Assembly: GCF_001684335.1 (NCBI RefSeq)
Contig: NZ_LOIC01000034.1
Location: forward strand, 62,001 to 126,000
Length of the DNA: 64,000 bases
Source of the DNA: Photorhabdus namnaonensis
GTDB taxonomy: Bacteria > Pseudomonadota > Gammaproteobacteria > Enterobacterales > Enterobacteriaceae
Direction: 5' to 3'
The notes under the pieces are model-generated. The model did no database searches. It was not told where the DNA came from and saw nothing but the letters and a program-made list of their open reading frames with translations. Of the stretch, positions 25,887 to 34,653 are shown one piece after another; position 1 is the first letter of the stretch; the number at the start of each line of letters is the position of its first letter. The translations under genes were made by a program, and so were the position numbers.

Positions 25887-26625
25887 AGAAAATGAAAAAA
25901 ACTTGCTGGATAACGAAGTTAATTTGAATTCAACATATTTAACCAAAGAGATTCAGAGAAGATTAAAACAAGCTTCATTTATATTTAATCCTGGCCATAT
26001 AACTTTAAATACCCAGCTAAATGGTTCACAAATTAAATTATTTTCTGAGATATGCTCATTTTTGGAACAGGACGGTAATTTAGATATGCTTGCCTCTTGT
26101 ATACATGATTTATGGTGTGCAAAATATCTAATCGATAATAGAACTGCTACGCAAGATTCAATTACAAAGCTTGAAATTGAGTACAACTTGCAAGTCAATT
26201 TTTTAAAACCTTATCAAGCATTCACAGAAAAAGAGAAGAAGTTCGAAAAGAGGCTAATCAAGAGCGATTTGAGTATTATATCGGAAGTGATGAAAAATAT
26301 TTATTTATACGATGACAATATTGCATCCGACAATTTCAATTATGAGATGTTACTTTCTACAAACGATGCCATTTTTTCAGATTTAATGACAATATTAGGT
26401 CACAGTGACAGTATAATAGAAATTGCGGCAGAAAGAATTCATGCTAGTTGGTTTGATATAATGAAAGAATTTTATGCCGATGATGAAAGAGTCCAGTCCA
26501 AAGAAAAGCCAAATGTTAATAACTCAGATTTTATAAAAAACAGAGATGGAATACGCATTGATTTAGCCGCTATTTATATCGTACTTATGGAAATAAAATA
26601 TAACAGCCTTTGTATGGAGATTTAA
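25879..26625 (+). CDS. RyR-domain-like protein
   Basis: 248 residues. About 55-130 read like a ryanodine-receptor-type RyR repeat: LASCIHDLWCAKYL (the A-x-x-H-x-x-W helix), then NFLKPYQAFTEKEKKFEKRL (the P-Y-x-x-x-x-E-K-E helix turn). The usual W-x-Y-G turn between them is missing. A second, weaker A-x-x-x-H-x-x-W helix is EIAAERIHASWFDIMKEF (about 175-195). There is no membrane segment. Bacterial RyR domains are thought to bind nucleotide-like ligands and often sit in conflict or signalling loci; the role here is unknown. It overlaps the nucleotidyltransferase gene and is followed at once by the PIG-L gene. Confidence 0.55.
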   Translation: MNKENEKNLLDNEVNLNSTYLTKEIQRRLKQASFIFNPGHITLNTQLNGSQIKLFSEICSFLEQDGNLDMLASCIHDLWCAKYLIDNRTATQDSITKLEIEYNLQVNFLKPYQAFTEKEKKFEKRLIKSDLSIISEVMKNIYLYDDNIASDNFNYEMLLSTNDAIFSDLMTILGHSDSIIEIAAERIHASWFDIMKEFYADDERVQSKEKPNVNNSDFIKNRDGIRIDLAAIYIVLMEIKYNSLCMEI

Positions 26626-26626
26626 A

Positions 26627-27406
26627 ATGATGCATTTATTTCTATCCCCCCATTTAGATGATGCGGCTTTAAGCGCTGGTGGTTTAATACATAAATTGGT
26701 TTCAGAAAATCAACAGGTGGTTGTTTTAACATTTTTTACTGAATATGACGAAAATCTTACATCCTATTACTTACGCTCTGAGAGTAATGATAATATGAAT
26801 TCATTTATAAAACTTTATTCAAAGCGAGCTAATGAGGATATTGCTTTTTGCAATAAATTATCAGCCATTCCGATACATGGTAAAATTTTAGATTGCATTT
26901 ATAGAACCGATCAATGCGGTGAACCTATGTATAATAATTCTGCCGGGATTTATAGTGGCTTGGCACATAAATCAGATTATGCATCCGATATGGCTCAAGA
27001 TCTTATCGACAAAATATTGTTAAATTATCAACCTGACTATATCTATGCCCCTTTGGGAATAGGTCGACATGTAGACCACATTATAATAAATAATCTTGTC
27101 CATAATATAAAAGGCTCCCATAAGTTAAAAATATTGCTTTATGAAGATTTTCCCTATGTTTTAGGGGAATACCCTACTATTGATCCCGACAGCTTGGAAA
27201 GTGCTTTATTACGAAATAATAAATTTGATATGCATGCTATATTGGTGGATATCGATTTAAAAGAAAAAATGCAAAACATCCTGTTTTATGATTCTCAACT
27301 AGAACCTCTGTTTGGGAATGAATCAAATCTTTTAATTTCATTGGAGAAATATTATTGCTCTATTAGTAAATCAAAAATACAAGAGCGTTTTTGGTTAGTT
27401 CAATAA
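26627..27406 (+). CDS. PIG-L (LmbE) family deacetylase
   Basis: 259 residues. LSPHLDDAALSAGG holds the zinc and catalytic residues His9, Asp11 and Asp12 of the HxDD motif. GRHVDH (His148, Asp150, His151) is the second metal motif. PIG-L enzymes remove the acetyl group from N-acetylglucosaminyl compounds, as MshB and BshB do in mycothiol and bacillithiol synthesis. Being next to a GT4 glycosyltransferase matches that glycosylate-then-deacetylate logic, but the substrate is not known. It starts two bases after the RyR gene with GGAG seven bases upstream. Confidence 0.85.
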   Translation: MMHLFLSPHLDDAALSAGGLIHKLVSENQQVVVLTFFTEYDENLTSYYLRSESNDNMNSFIKLYSKRANEDIAFCNKLSAIPIHGKILDCIYRTDQCGEPMYNNSAGIYSGLAHKSDYASDMAQDLIDKILLNYQPDYIYAPLGIGRHVDHIIINNLVHNIKGSHKLKILLYEDFPYVLGEYPTIDPDSLESALLRNNKFDMHAILVDIDLKEKMQNILFYDSQLEPLFGNESNLLISLEKYYCSISKSKIQERFWLVQ

Positions 27407-27416
27407 AGGATTAATA

Positions 27417-28496
27417 ATGAAAAATATATTTATAATATACCATGATCTTTTTTTGAATGGGTATGGCGGGGTAGAAACGGTATGTTCAAATTTAATAAAT
27501 TTGATTGGCCGTGCCAATATTGAAATTAATTTCATATTTGTATCGCTAAATGAGATAAACAAAATTGAAAATCTTGCTTGGTTATCTCATGCTCAACATA
27601 TCTCTTTAATGTCAAACAGTGATAAATCTCGCCAGAATATTGCATGTGAATTATCTTTGATATTAGAAAGGTTTCATCCTGAGGTTCTAATAAGTTTAGA
27701 TACGACATCCTGTAATATTACTCGACTTTCCTGTGAAAATGTTAACTTCCCGGTAAAAACTTATTCTTGGCTGCATACTTCAATTAGGAATCCTACTCCA
27801 CAGAAAATTAAAGATTTATGCTGTGCCGACGAGCACCTTGTCATCAGTTCTGGTTTAAGAGATCAAATGTTATCCTTTGGAATAAAACCAGAGAAGCTTC
27901 ATCTTATTTTCAATCCTATCAAAATGAATCCCTTTATAATTTCTCAACCAAAACACATGGCTAGATTTTTATATGTTGGCAGAATTCTTGCCTATAAGTC
28001 GAAAAATTTAACTGAACTCTTTTTAGCTCTTTCACAATTGCATGGTCATTGGGAGTTACATATGGTAGGTTCTGGTGATGATGAGGGTTATTTAAGAGAA
28101 TTATCTTCACAACTCAATATAAATAATAATATTATTTGGCACGGTTGGAGAGATCAGCCTTGGGAGTTTGTGATGGATAACATAAAAGAAGTATCCGCTT
28201 TTATTTTAACATCAAAATATGAAGGTTTTGGTATGGTATTAGCGGAAGCAATATCTTATGGTATCTATTGTATAAGTTCAGATTGCCAGTGTGGTCCGAG
28301 CGATATTATTAATAATTTAAATGGTGAACTTTATAAATCAGGTAGTATTATTGAGTTGTCTGAAAAATTACAACTCATTATTGACGAATATAAAATCAGA
28401 GATCATCAAGCAATAAAAAATTCTATTGCCTTTCTTTACGAAAATAATTTCCTGTTAAGAATCACTAAGGCTTTACCTGTATTAGCTCAGATCTAA
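27417..28496 (+). CDS. GT4-family glycosyltransferase, RfaB-like
   Basis: 359-residue GT-B enzyme. The N-terminal Gly-rich loop is NGYGGVETV (14-22). The C-terminal donor domain has FLYVGRI (184-190), WHGW (241-244) and the E-x7-E pair Glu269/Glu277 in EGFGMVLAEAISYG that binds the nucleotide sugar. The order of motifs (GGxETV, FNPI, LYVGR, GW..PW, SSDCxxGPSDI, NGELY) follows E. coli LPS galactosyltransferase RfaB. The acceptor could be a surface glycan or the island's small-molecule precursor. Its stop overlaps the next small ORF (TAATG), and AT-rich composition ends here. Confidence 0.85.
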   Translation: MKNIFIIYHDLFLNGYGGVETVCSNLINLIGRANIEINFIFVSLNEINKIENLAWLSHAQHISLMSNSDKSRQNIACELSLILERFHPEVLISLDTTSCNITRLSCENVNFPVKTYSWLHTSIRNPTPQKIKDLCCADEHLVISSGLRDQMLSFGIKPEKLHLIFNPIKMNPFIISQPKHMARFLYVGRILAYKSKNLTELFLALSQLHGHWELHMVGSGDDEGYLRELSSQLNINNNIIWHGWRDQPWEFVMDNIKEVSAFILTSKYEGFGMVLAEAISYGIYCISSDCQCGPSDIINNLNGELYKSGSIIELSEKLQLIIDEYKIRDHQAIKNSIAFLYENNFLLRITKALPVLAQI

Positions 28497-28765
28497 TGTA
28501 CGACAGTTATAGTTTAAAAACGCGTTGTTATCTATCTCTAGTCAAATTGGAGGATTGGCAGCAGAATATGGCATCGTTTTTCCGCAACGCTCCGCTGCTT
28601 GAAGCACTTGAGGACGTAGATAATGGATTAACTGCTATTGCCCGCAGGGTTTTGAAACAACTCTATGAAGACTGGCTGATACTGATTCAACAAACAGAGG
28701 AAATAGAAGGAACCCTTAAGTCGCATTCATGGCAAACGGCTCAGTGGCAGCAACAATGGCGTTAA
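28496..28765 (+). CDS. Small unrecognised ORF, possibly a gene remnant
   Basis: 89 residues, not recognised. It is helical and Trp/Gln-rich, ending in HSWQTAQWQQQWR. The ATG overlaps the glycosyltransferase stop, but from codon 20 or so base composition returns to that of the core genes, unlike the island. This suggests the 3' end of an older gene whose 5' part was replaced when the island arrived, with the frame now read from an island start. Whether it is expressed is not known. Confidence 0.4.
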   Translation: MYDSYSLKTRCYLSLVKLEDWQQNMASFFRNAPLLEALEDVDNGLTAIARRVLKQLYEDWLILIQQTEEIEGTLKSHSWQTAQWQQQWR

Positions 28766-28776
28766 AGTTCACTTGG

Positions 28777-29310
28777 CTAGACATAGTTGAGTTCCTCCAT
28801 TTGAACTAAATGCATGTTCCTCCCCACTCTTTTTTGGTCACGCAGAGCAGTCTCTTTTTTTGCGATACGCAGGGGGCCACGGCTTTCTAACGTTGCTTTC
28901 AGAATTTCGCTAGGCTCTCTGTTGGTGTGGGTGATTTCAATGACTCCCCACGGTGTTTTAAACTCTCCAGCTCTGCCAGTAGACATGATTGTCAGGCGGT
29001 CGATTGGGATTTGTGAGATGAACCCATATTGAGATAAAGCTGACTCTAGGCTGATGTAATTATATTCGCCTCGTCGGATATTTTTGACGATAGTCTCCAG
29101 GGGATAGCTTCCCATGCTGGCCCGCGTATAGACATAAACTCCTTTGGTAATGCGAAGTAACAGTCCGGCTTTGATGAGGCGATCAATAGATTTTTGCAAT
29201 GTCCGAGAAGTCTCGTCAGCAAAGATGACTTCCAAATCCTGTAAAAGGAAAATGGCTCTTCCCATTTTGCTGAACTCATCTAATTTGTTAATCGCTGTGA
29301 GTCTATCCAT
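28777..29310 (-). CDS. AbiEi-family antitoxin-like transcriptional regulator
   Basis: 177 residues. An N-terminal winged helix (about 20-60, with SRTLQKSIDRLIKAGLLLRI) is followed by the AbiEi-type core (GSYPLETIVKNIRRGEYNYI, GFISQIPIDRLTIMSTGRAG, WGVIEITHT). AbiEi is the antitoxin and repressor of type IV toxin-antitoxin and abortive-infection pairs, normally followed by the nucleotidyltransferase toxin AbiEii. No such gene follows here; the next gene is a convergent fragment. It is thus an orphan antitoxin or a decayed module. An inverted repeat upstream may be its operator. Confidence 0.7.
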   Translation of the reverse strand: MDRLTAINKLDEFSKMGRAIFLLQDLEVIFADETSRTLQKSIDRLIKAGLLLRITKGVYVYTRASMGSYPLETIVKNIRRGEYNYISLESALSQYGFISQIPIDRLTIMSTGRAGEFKTPWGVIEITHTNREPSEILKATLESRGPLRIAKKETALRDQKRVGRNMHLVQMEELNYV

Positions 29311-29346
29311 TTTATTATCTCTATTCTAAAACCCCTTTAAAGGGTG

Positions 29347-29392
29347 TTTTGTGTATAGATATCTATCATAACAATTATTTGTATACACAAAA
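29347..29392. promoter_or_regulatory. Inverted repeat upstream of abiEi, candidate operator
   Basis: TTTTGTGTATA (29347-29357) and its exact inverse TATACACAAAA (29382-29392) stand 24 bases apart, 37 bases before the abiEi-like start. AbiEi proteins of streptococci are known to bind spaced inverted repeats before their own operon, so this is a natural autoregulatory site. The intervening DNA is AT-rich and could hold the promoter. Confidence 0.5.
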
Positions 29393-29433
29393 ACCCCATT
29401 TCTGGGGGATGTGTGTAAAAAGGGGTTAGACCC

Positions 29434-29458
29434 AATGCGCTCCTTTTCGGAGAGCATT
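29434..29458 (-). terminator. Probable terminator of malK-lamB-malM
   Basis: A stem AATGC-CTCC/GGAG-GCATT with one mismatch and a five-base loop begins four bases after the malM stop on the minus strand. The T tract that follows on the minus strand is weak (GGGTCTAACCCCTTTTT). Confidence 0.5.
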
Positions 29459-29461
29459 TGT

Positions 29462-30394
29462 TTACCCTTTGTTTTTGATACTGTTGATAAATGTTTCTCG
29501 TGCCGTTGAAGATCCAAGGCGTTCCGCTTCATCCAGCAATTTGAGTGCCTTATCAATATTGCCGTTATTAATTTCCTTTTTGATTGCATCACTGAAATAT
29601 CGTTCTGTATCACTCAGGACTGGTTTGACTTTTTGCAGCGTAGACGGCGTTACGATGGCTTGTGTTGGCCCGACAATGATCGGTTCTTGTGCTGGACTTG
29701 AGAAAACTTGACCAATCGTGATGTTGCCGGCGTTTTGTTCTGATTTTACTTTCAACTTCAACGTACCTGTTGGCGTATGGCGAGCAACAGGATCGGGAAT
29801 AGCGGGAACGGCATTTCCGACGCCTTGAGCATAAGCTTTGGCGGGATCAACCATTTGGGTGGATTTCTGCAAATCGGTACCAGTGGTGTAGACCAGTATA
29901 TAAATTTGTTGTTGTCCCAGTGCTGGTGTGAGCTTTAGTGTGCCTTCCAGCCGATCAGTGGACATAACCCCCGGACGTTCATAGGAAAAATAACTGCTCG
30001 GGTAAAATGCGGCGGGGCGTAACCCTTGATCCAGTACTAAAACATTTGGTACGTAAACTTGTTTATCTTGCACTAAACTGCTCAGGGTAATATCCAGAGA
30101 GCCTCGGTTTGCCGGCAGCGCGAATGCTGCTATCGGCCCTTGAATATCTCCCTCATTAAGATGCTGAGATGCGGCATTGAGGATAATGGTCTGAGTATCG
30201 CTGGTATTAATCGGTTGCCAGCTCAGTTTTTGCAATGCTGTTATCGAGAGGGAAGGGGCGACAATATCCTGTGTCGTGGTTGCTTGAGTTGTTATAGGTG
30301 TTTGAGTCGCGGTAATGGGCGTTGTATACCCTATAAGAGGAAATGCGCTACAGAGTACAGCGCTAAGACAACATGAAAGCAGTTTAGTTTTCAT
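29462..30394 (-). CDS. malM: Maltose operon periplasmic protein MalM
   Basis: 310 residues with a signal peptide (MKTKLLSCCLSAVLCSAFPL, cleavage near residue 25). The body matches MalM: LPANRGSLDITLSSLVQD, VYVPNVLVLDQGLRPAAFYP and YERPGVMSTDRLEGTL. MalM is a periplasmic protein of the maltose regulon with no assigned essential step. It is the last gene of malK-lamB-malM, 127 bases after lamB. Confidence 0.9.
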   Translation of the reverse strand: MKTKLLSCCLSAVLCSAFPLIGYTTPITATQTPITTQATTTQDIVAPSLSITALQKLSWQPINTSDTQTIILNAASQHLNEGDIQGPIAAFALPANRGSLDITLSSLVQDKQVYVPNVLVLDQGLRPAAFYPSSYFSYERPGVMSTDRLEGTLKLTPALGQQQIYILVYTTGTDLQKSTQMVDPAKAYAQGVGNAVPAIPDPVARHTPTGTLKLKVKSEQNAGNITIGQVFSSPAQEPIIVGPTQAIVTPSTLQKVKPVLSDTERYFSDAIKKEINNGNIDKALKLLDEAERLGSSTARETFINSIKNKG

Positions 30395-30521
30395 CTGTTA
30401 CCCTTGTTCGGTTGAAAAAAGAGACTGATACCCACCCCACTGTTAGGAGGTATATCAGTCCAAAAGGCGTTAACCATTACAAATCATTTGATTGATCTGA
30501 GATCAAATCGTTGTAACCGGA

Positions 30522-31838
<1,317 letters not shown>

Positions 31839-31844
31839 TCAGGC

Positions 31845-32954
31845 TCAAACACCGGGTTCTTGATGCAGACGCTGACATGCCGTTCCGTCTTCCCGGAATA
31901 AATGGCAGCGGTGAGGGGGTAGCCCGATGGTGAAGGTAGATCCTTCTTCCACCAGCACAACATCAGGTTGGCGGTAAACCAGATTTTGATGAATGGCCGG
32001 GATTTCAATATGAACTTGGGTTTCATTGCCTAACTGCTCGACAACCTGCACTACGCCTTCCAACGTGACATCAGCGATATCACTTGGCAGGAGGTGTTCA
32101 GGACGTATTCCCAGAGAGACATTACTGCCTACTTTTACTCCCTTGCTTTCTACGGGCAGCCAGATTTGCTGCCGGTTAGGCAGAGTAATCTGCACCTGAT
32201 CAATAGCGGTAGCCGTGACTTTAACTGGCAGGAAATTCATTTTGGGTGAGCCAATAAAGCTGGCGACAAAGCGGTTAACCGGATAGTGGTATAGTTCAAG
32301 TGGTTTGCCGATCTGAGCGACATCCCCGGCATCCAGCACCACGATTCTGTCGGCTAGCGTCATCGCTTCAACCTGATCGTGAGTGACATAAATCATCGTA
32401 CATTTCAGACGCTTATGCAGACGTGAGATTTCAATGCGCATTTGGACGCGCAGCGCGGCGTCCAGGTTGGAAAGAGGTTCATCCAATAGAAAAACACTGG
32501 GTTCAGCGACCAGAGTACGGCCAATGGCAACACGTTGACGTTGCCCGCCTGATAGGGCTTTAGGGCGGCGATCAAGCAGGTGAGCGAGTTGAAGCATCTC
32601 GGCAATTTGCTTTACCCGTTGCTGAATATCACTTTTTTTAGCGCCCGCCAGTTTCATGCCGAATGACATATTGTCTGCAACGGACAGATGGGGATACAGC
32701 GCATAAGACTGAAAAACCATCCCAACGCCGCGTTTGGCGGGGGGCACATCGTTCATTCGGATGTTATTGATCAGCAAATCACCGGAAGTTACATCTTCCA
32801 GACCCGCAATCATCCTTAATATTGTCGATTTTCCACAACCGGATGGACCGACAAAAACGATAAATTCTCCTTCTTGTATCTCAAGGTTGATGCTCTTGGA
32901 AATAATAGTTTCACCATAAGCCTTCGATACATTGTGTAGTGTGACGCTCGACAT
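31845..32954 (-). CDS. malK: Maltose/maltodextrin ABC transporter ATP-binding protein MalK
   Basis: 369 residues from ATG at 32954, where the protein begins [15 protein letters not shown] and GGGGGA lies just upstream; a longer frame to 33041 has no such support. Walker [10 protein letters not shown], signature [13 protein letters not shown] and Walker [14 protein letters not shown] are complete, followed by the C-terminal regulatory domain (about 235-369) that binds MalT and EIIA-Glc. It energises MalFGK2 and holds MalT inactive when no substrate is transported. It is divergent from malE. Confidence 0.97.
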   Translation of the reverse strand: MSSVTLHNVSKAYGETIISKSINLEIQEGEFIVFVGPSGCGKSTILRMIAGLEDVTSGDLLINNIRMNDVPPAKRGVGMVFQSYALYPHLSVADNMSFGMKLAGAKKSDIQQRVKQIAEMLQLAHLLDRRPKALSGGQRQRVAIGRTLVAEPSVFLLDEPLSNLDAALRVQMRIEISRLHKRLKCTMIYVTHDQVEAMTLADRIVVLDAGDVAQIGKPLELYHYPVNRFVASFIGSPKMNFLPVKVTATAIDQVQITLPNRQQIWLPVESKGVKVGSNVSLGIRPEHLLPSDIADVTLEGVVQVVEQLGNETQVHIEIPAIHQNLVYRQPDVVLVEEGSTFTIGLPPHRCHLFREDGTACQRLHQEPGV

Positions 32955-32971
32955 GTGTTCCCCCGGACTTA

Positions 32972-32990
32972 TCACCGCAATTCGCGGTGA
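32972..32990 (-). promoter_or_regulatory. Stem-loop in the malK leader
   Basis: A perfect 7-bp inverted repeat (TCACCGC with GCGGTGA) and a five-base loop lies about 20 bases before the malK start, just upstream of its ribosome site. It could influence malK translation or mRNA stability. No function is documented for it here. Confidence 0.35.
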
Positions 32991-33056
32991 AAAATAATAA
33001 ACCAGAGTGTGTTTAAGATAACGGGGGAGTAAATCCTCCATACCGAAGTTTTTTAT

Positions 33057-33238
33057 GGGGGAGGAGTTAGGAGGATGAGATAAGCGTTACTGAGGTGGTG
33101 AGGTATGAGCTAATGGATAATTTGTGATACTTATCGCAAAAAAAGAAGTCCCTTTTTGTGGTCAGTAGCACGGTTCTTCTGTTTTTGGAATAGAGATCAC
33201 ACGCATCCCGGGTAGGGCGTAGAGTAGGGGAGGATGAG
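33057..33238. promoter_or_regulatory. malK-malE divergent control region: MalT boxes and CRP site
   Basis: The 374 bases between malK and malE hold several copies of the MalT box (consensus GGGGAKGAGG): GGGGGAGGAG at 33057-33066, GGAGGATGAG at 33070-33079 and GGGGAGGATGAG at 33227-33238, plus weaker ones near 33023 and 33092. A CRP-type site TGTGA-N6-TCGCA lies at 33123-33138 between the two groups. The array of MalT boxes with a central CRP site is the known layout of malEp/malKp in E. coli, which makes both operons depend on maltotriose-bound MalT and cAMP. Confidence 0.75.
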
Positions 33239-33328
33239 TCTTTCCATTGTTGATCGCACACTAGCTCAATACCCTCCGCCAATGTAACCAAACAGTTCGC
33301 TCTGAACCTTTCAAACTATGAGGACGGA

Positions 33329-34531
33329 ATGATGATAAAAACAACTTTAAAAGCGAGCGCTCGTACCTTAGCGCTTTCTGCCTTAGCCACGCTAGCGTTA
33401 TCTGCCTCCGCTTTTGCAAAAATTGAAGAAGGTAAGCTGGTTATCTGGATCAACGGTGATAAAGGCTACAATGGTCTGGCACAAGTTGGTGAGAAGTTTG
33501 AAAAAGATACGGGCGTCAATGTTACCGTTGAACATCCAAATAAGTTTGAAGAGAAATATGTACAAGTCGCAGCAAGCGGTGATGGGCCGGATATTATTTT
33601 CTGGGCCCATGACCGCTTTGGCGGCTACGCACAGTCTGGTTTGGTGGCAGAAATCACGCCGGATCAGAACTTCAAAGATAAGCTATTCCCGTTTACTTGG
33701 GATGCCGTGCGCTACGACGGTAAACTAGTCGGTTATCCTATCGCAGTTGAAGCCCTCTCTCTTATCTACAACAAAGATTTGGTGAAGACACCACCAAAAA
33801 CTTGGGAAGAGATCCCGGCTCTGGATAAGGAACTCAAGAGCAAAGGCAAGAGTGCCATTATGTTTAATCTGCAAGAGCCATATTTCTCTTGGTCGCTGAT
33901 TGCTGCGGCCGGGGGGTATGCGTTCAAGATGGAAAACGGCGCATATGATGTGAAGAACGTCGGAGTGAATAATGCAGGTTCCAAAGCAGGGCTGAATTTT
34001 ATTATAGATTTGGTGAAAAATAAGCATTTGAACGCAGATGCTGATTATTCCATTGCCGAAGCCGCGTTCAACAAAGGTGAAACGGCGATGACCATTAATG
34101 GTCCGTGGACGTGGACTAACATTGAAAAGAGCAAGATAAATTACGGCGTGGCGTTGTTGCCGACGTTTAAAGGCCATCCGTCTAAGCCGTTTGTCGGCGT
34201 ATTAACGGCAGGCATCAATGCTGCTAGCCCGAATAAAGAGTTAGCGAAGGAGTTCTTGGAAAATTACCTACTGACCAATGAAGGTCTGGAGATGGTGAAT
34301 CGGGATAAGCCGTTGGGGGCTGTGTCACTGAAATCCTATCAGGATATTTTAGCTAAGGACCCACGTATTGCCGCCACAATGGAAAATGCTCAAAAAGGCG
34401 AAATCATGCCGAACGTCTCACAAATGAGTAGTTTCTGGTACGCCATGCGCAGCGCTGTTGTTAATGCGGTGACTGGTCGTCAAACCGTTGATGCCGCATT
34501 AAGTGATGCGGAAGCCCGTATGACTAAGTAA
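33329..34531 (+). CDS. malE: Maltose/maltodextrin-binding periplasmic protein MalE
   Basis: 400 residues. The signal peptide ends ASAFA before [20 protein letters not shown], the E. coli MBP mature N-terminus. It is high-affinity maltose receptor for MalFGK2. Signature stretches [32 protein letters not shown] and [10 protein letters not shown] carry the sugar-binding tryptophans and acidic residues. Two ATGs occur in tandem (33329 and 33332); either could be used. It diverges from malK and leads malE-malF-malG. Confidence 0.97.
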   Translation: MMIKTTLKASARTLALSALATLALSASAFAKIEEGKLVIWINGDKGYNGLAQVGEKFEKDTGVNVTVEHPNKFEEKYVQVAASGDGPDIIFWAHDRFGGYAQSGLVAEITPDQNFKDKLFPFTWDAVRYDGKLVGYPIAVEALSLIYNKDLVKTPPKTWEEIPALDKELKSKGKSAIMFNLQEPYFSWSLIAAAGGYAFKMENGAYDVKNVGVNNAGSKAGLNFIIDLVKNKHLNADADYSIAEAAFNKGETAMTINGPWTWTNIEKSKINYGVALLPTFKGHPSKPFVGVLTAGINAASPNKELAKEFLENYLLTNEGLEMVNRDKPLGAVSLKSYQDILAKDPRIAATMENAQKGEIMPNVSQMSSFWYAMRSAVVNAVTGRQTVDAALSDAEARMTK

Positions 34532-34564
34532 CTTGTGGGCGCTCTTCTTTTGAAGGGTGCCTCT

Positions 34565-34599
34565 TTCCTGCAACCAGTATGGATGCCTGTTTGCAGGAA
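34565..34599 (+). promoter_or_regulatory. malE-malF intercistronic stem-loop
   Basis: A perfect 9-bp inverted repeat (TTCCTGCAA with TTGCAGGAA) and a 17-base loop lies in the 122-base gap after malE. In E. coli a palindromic (REP) element at the same place protects malE mRNA from 3' decay, so that much more MalE than MalF is made. This stem is different in sequence but could serve the same end. Confidence 0.5.
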
Positions 34600-34653
34600 G
34601 ATTGATTAAGCTATCCGTAAAGCTGTTACGTCGTAGTAAAAAGGAAGAGCATT

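Noticed and set aside
32955-33041. N-terminal 29-residue extension of malK
   Set aside because: It covers the regulatory region and a stem-loop; the MalK N-terminus and ribosome site are at 32954.
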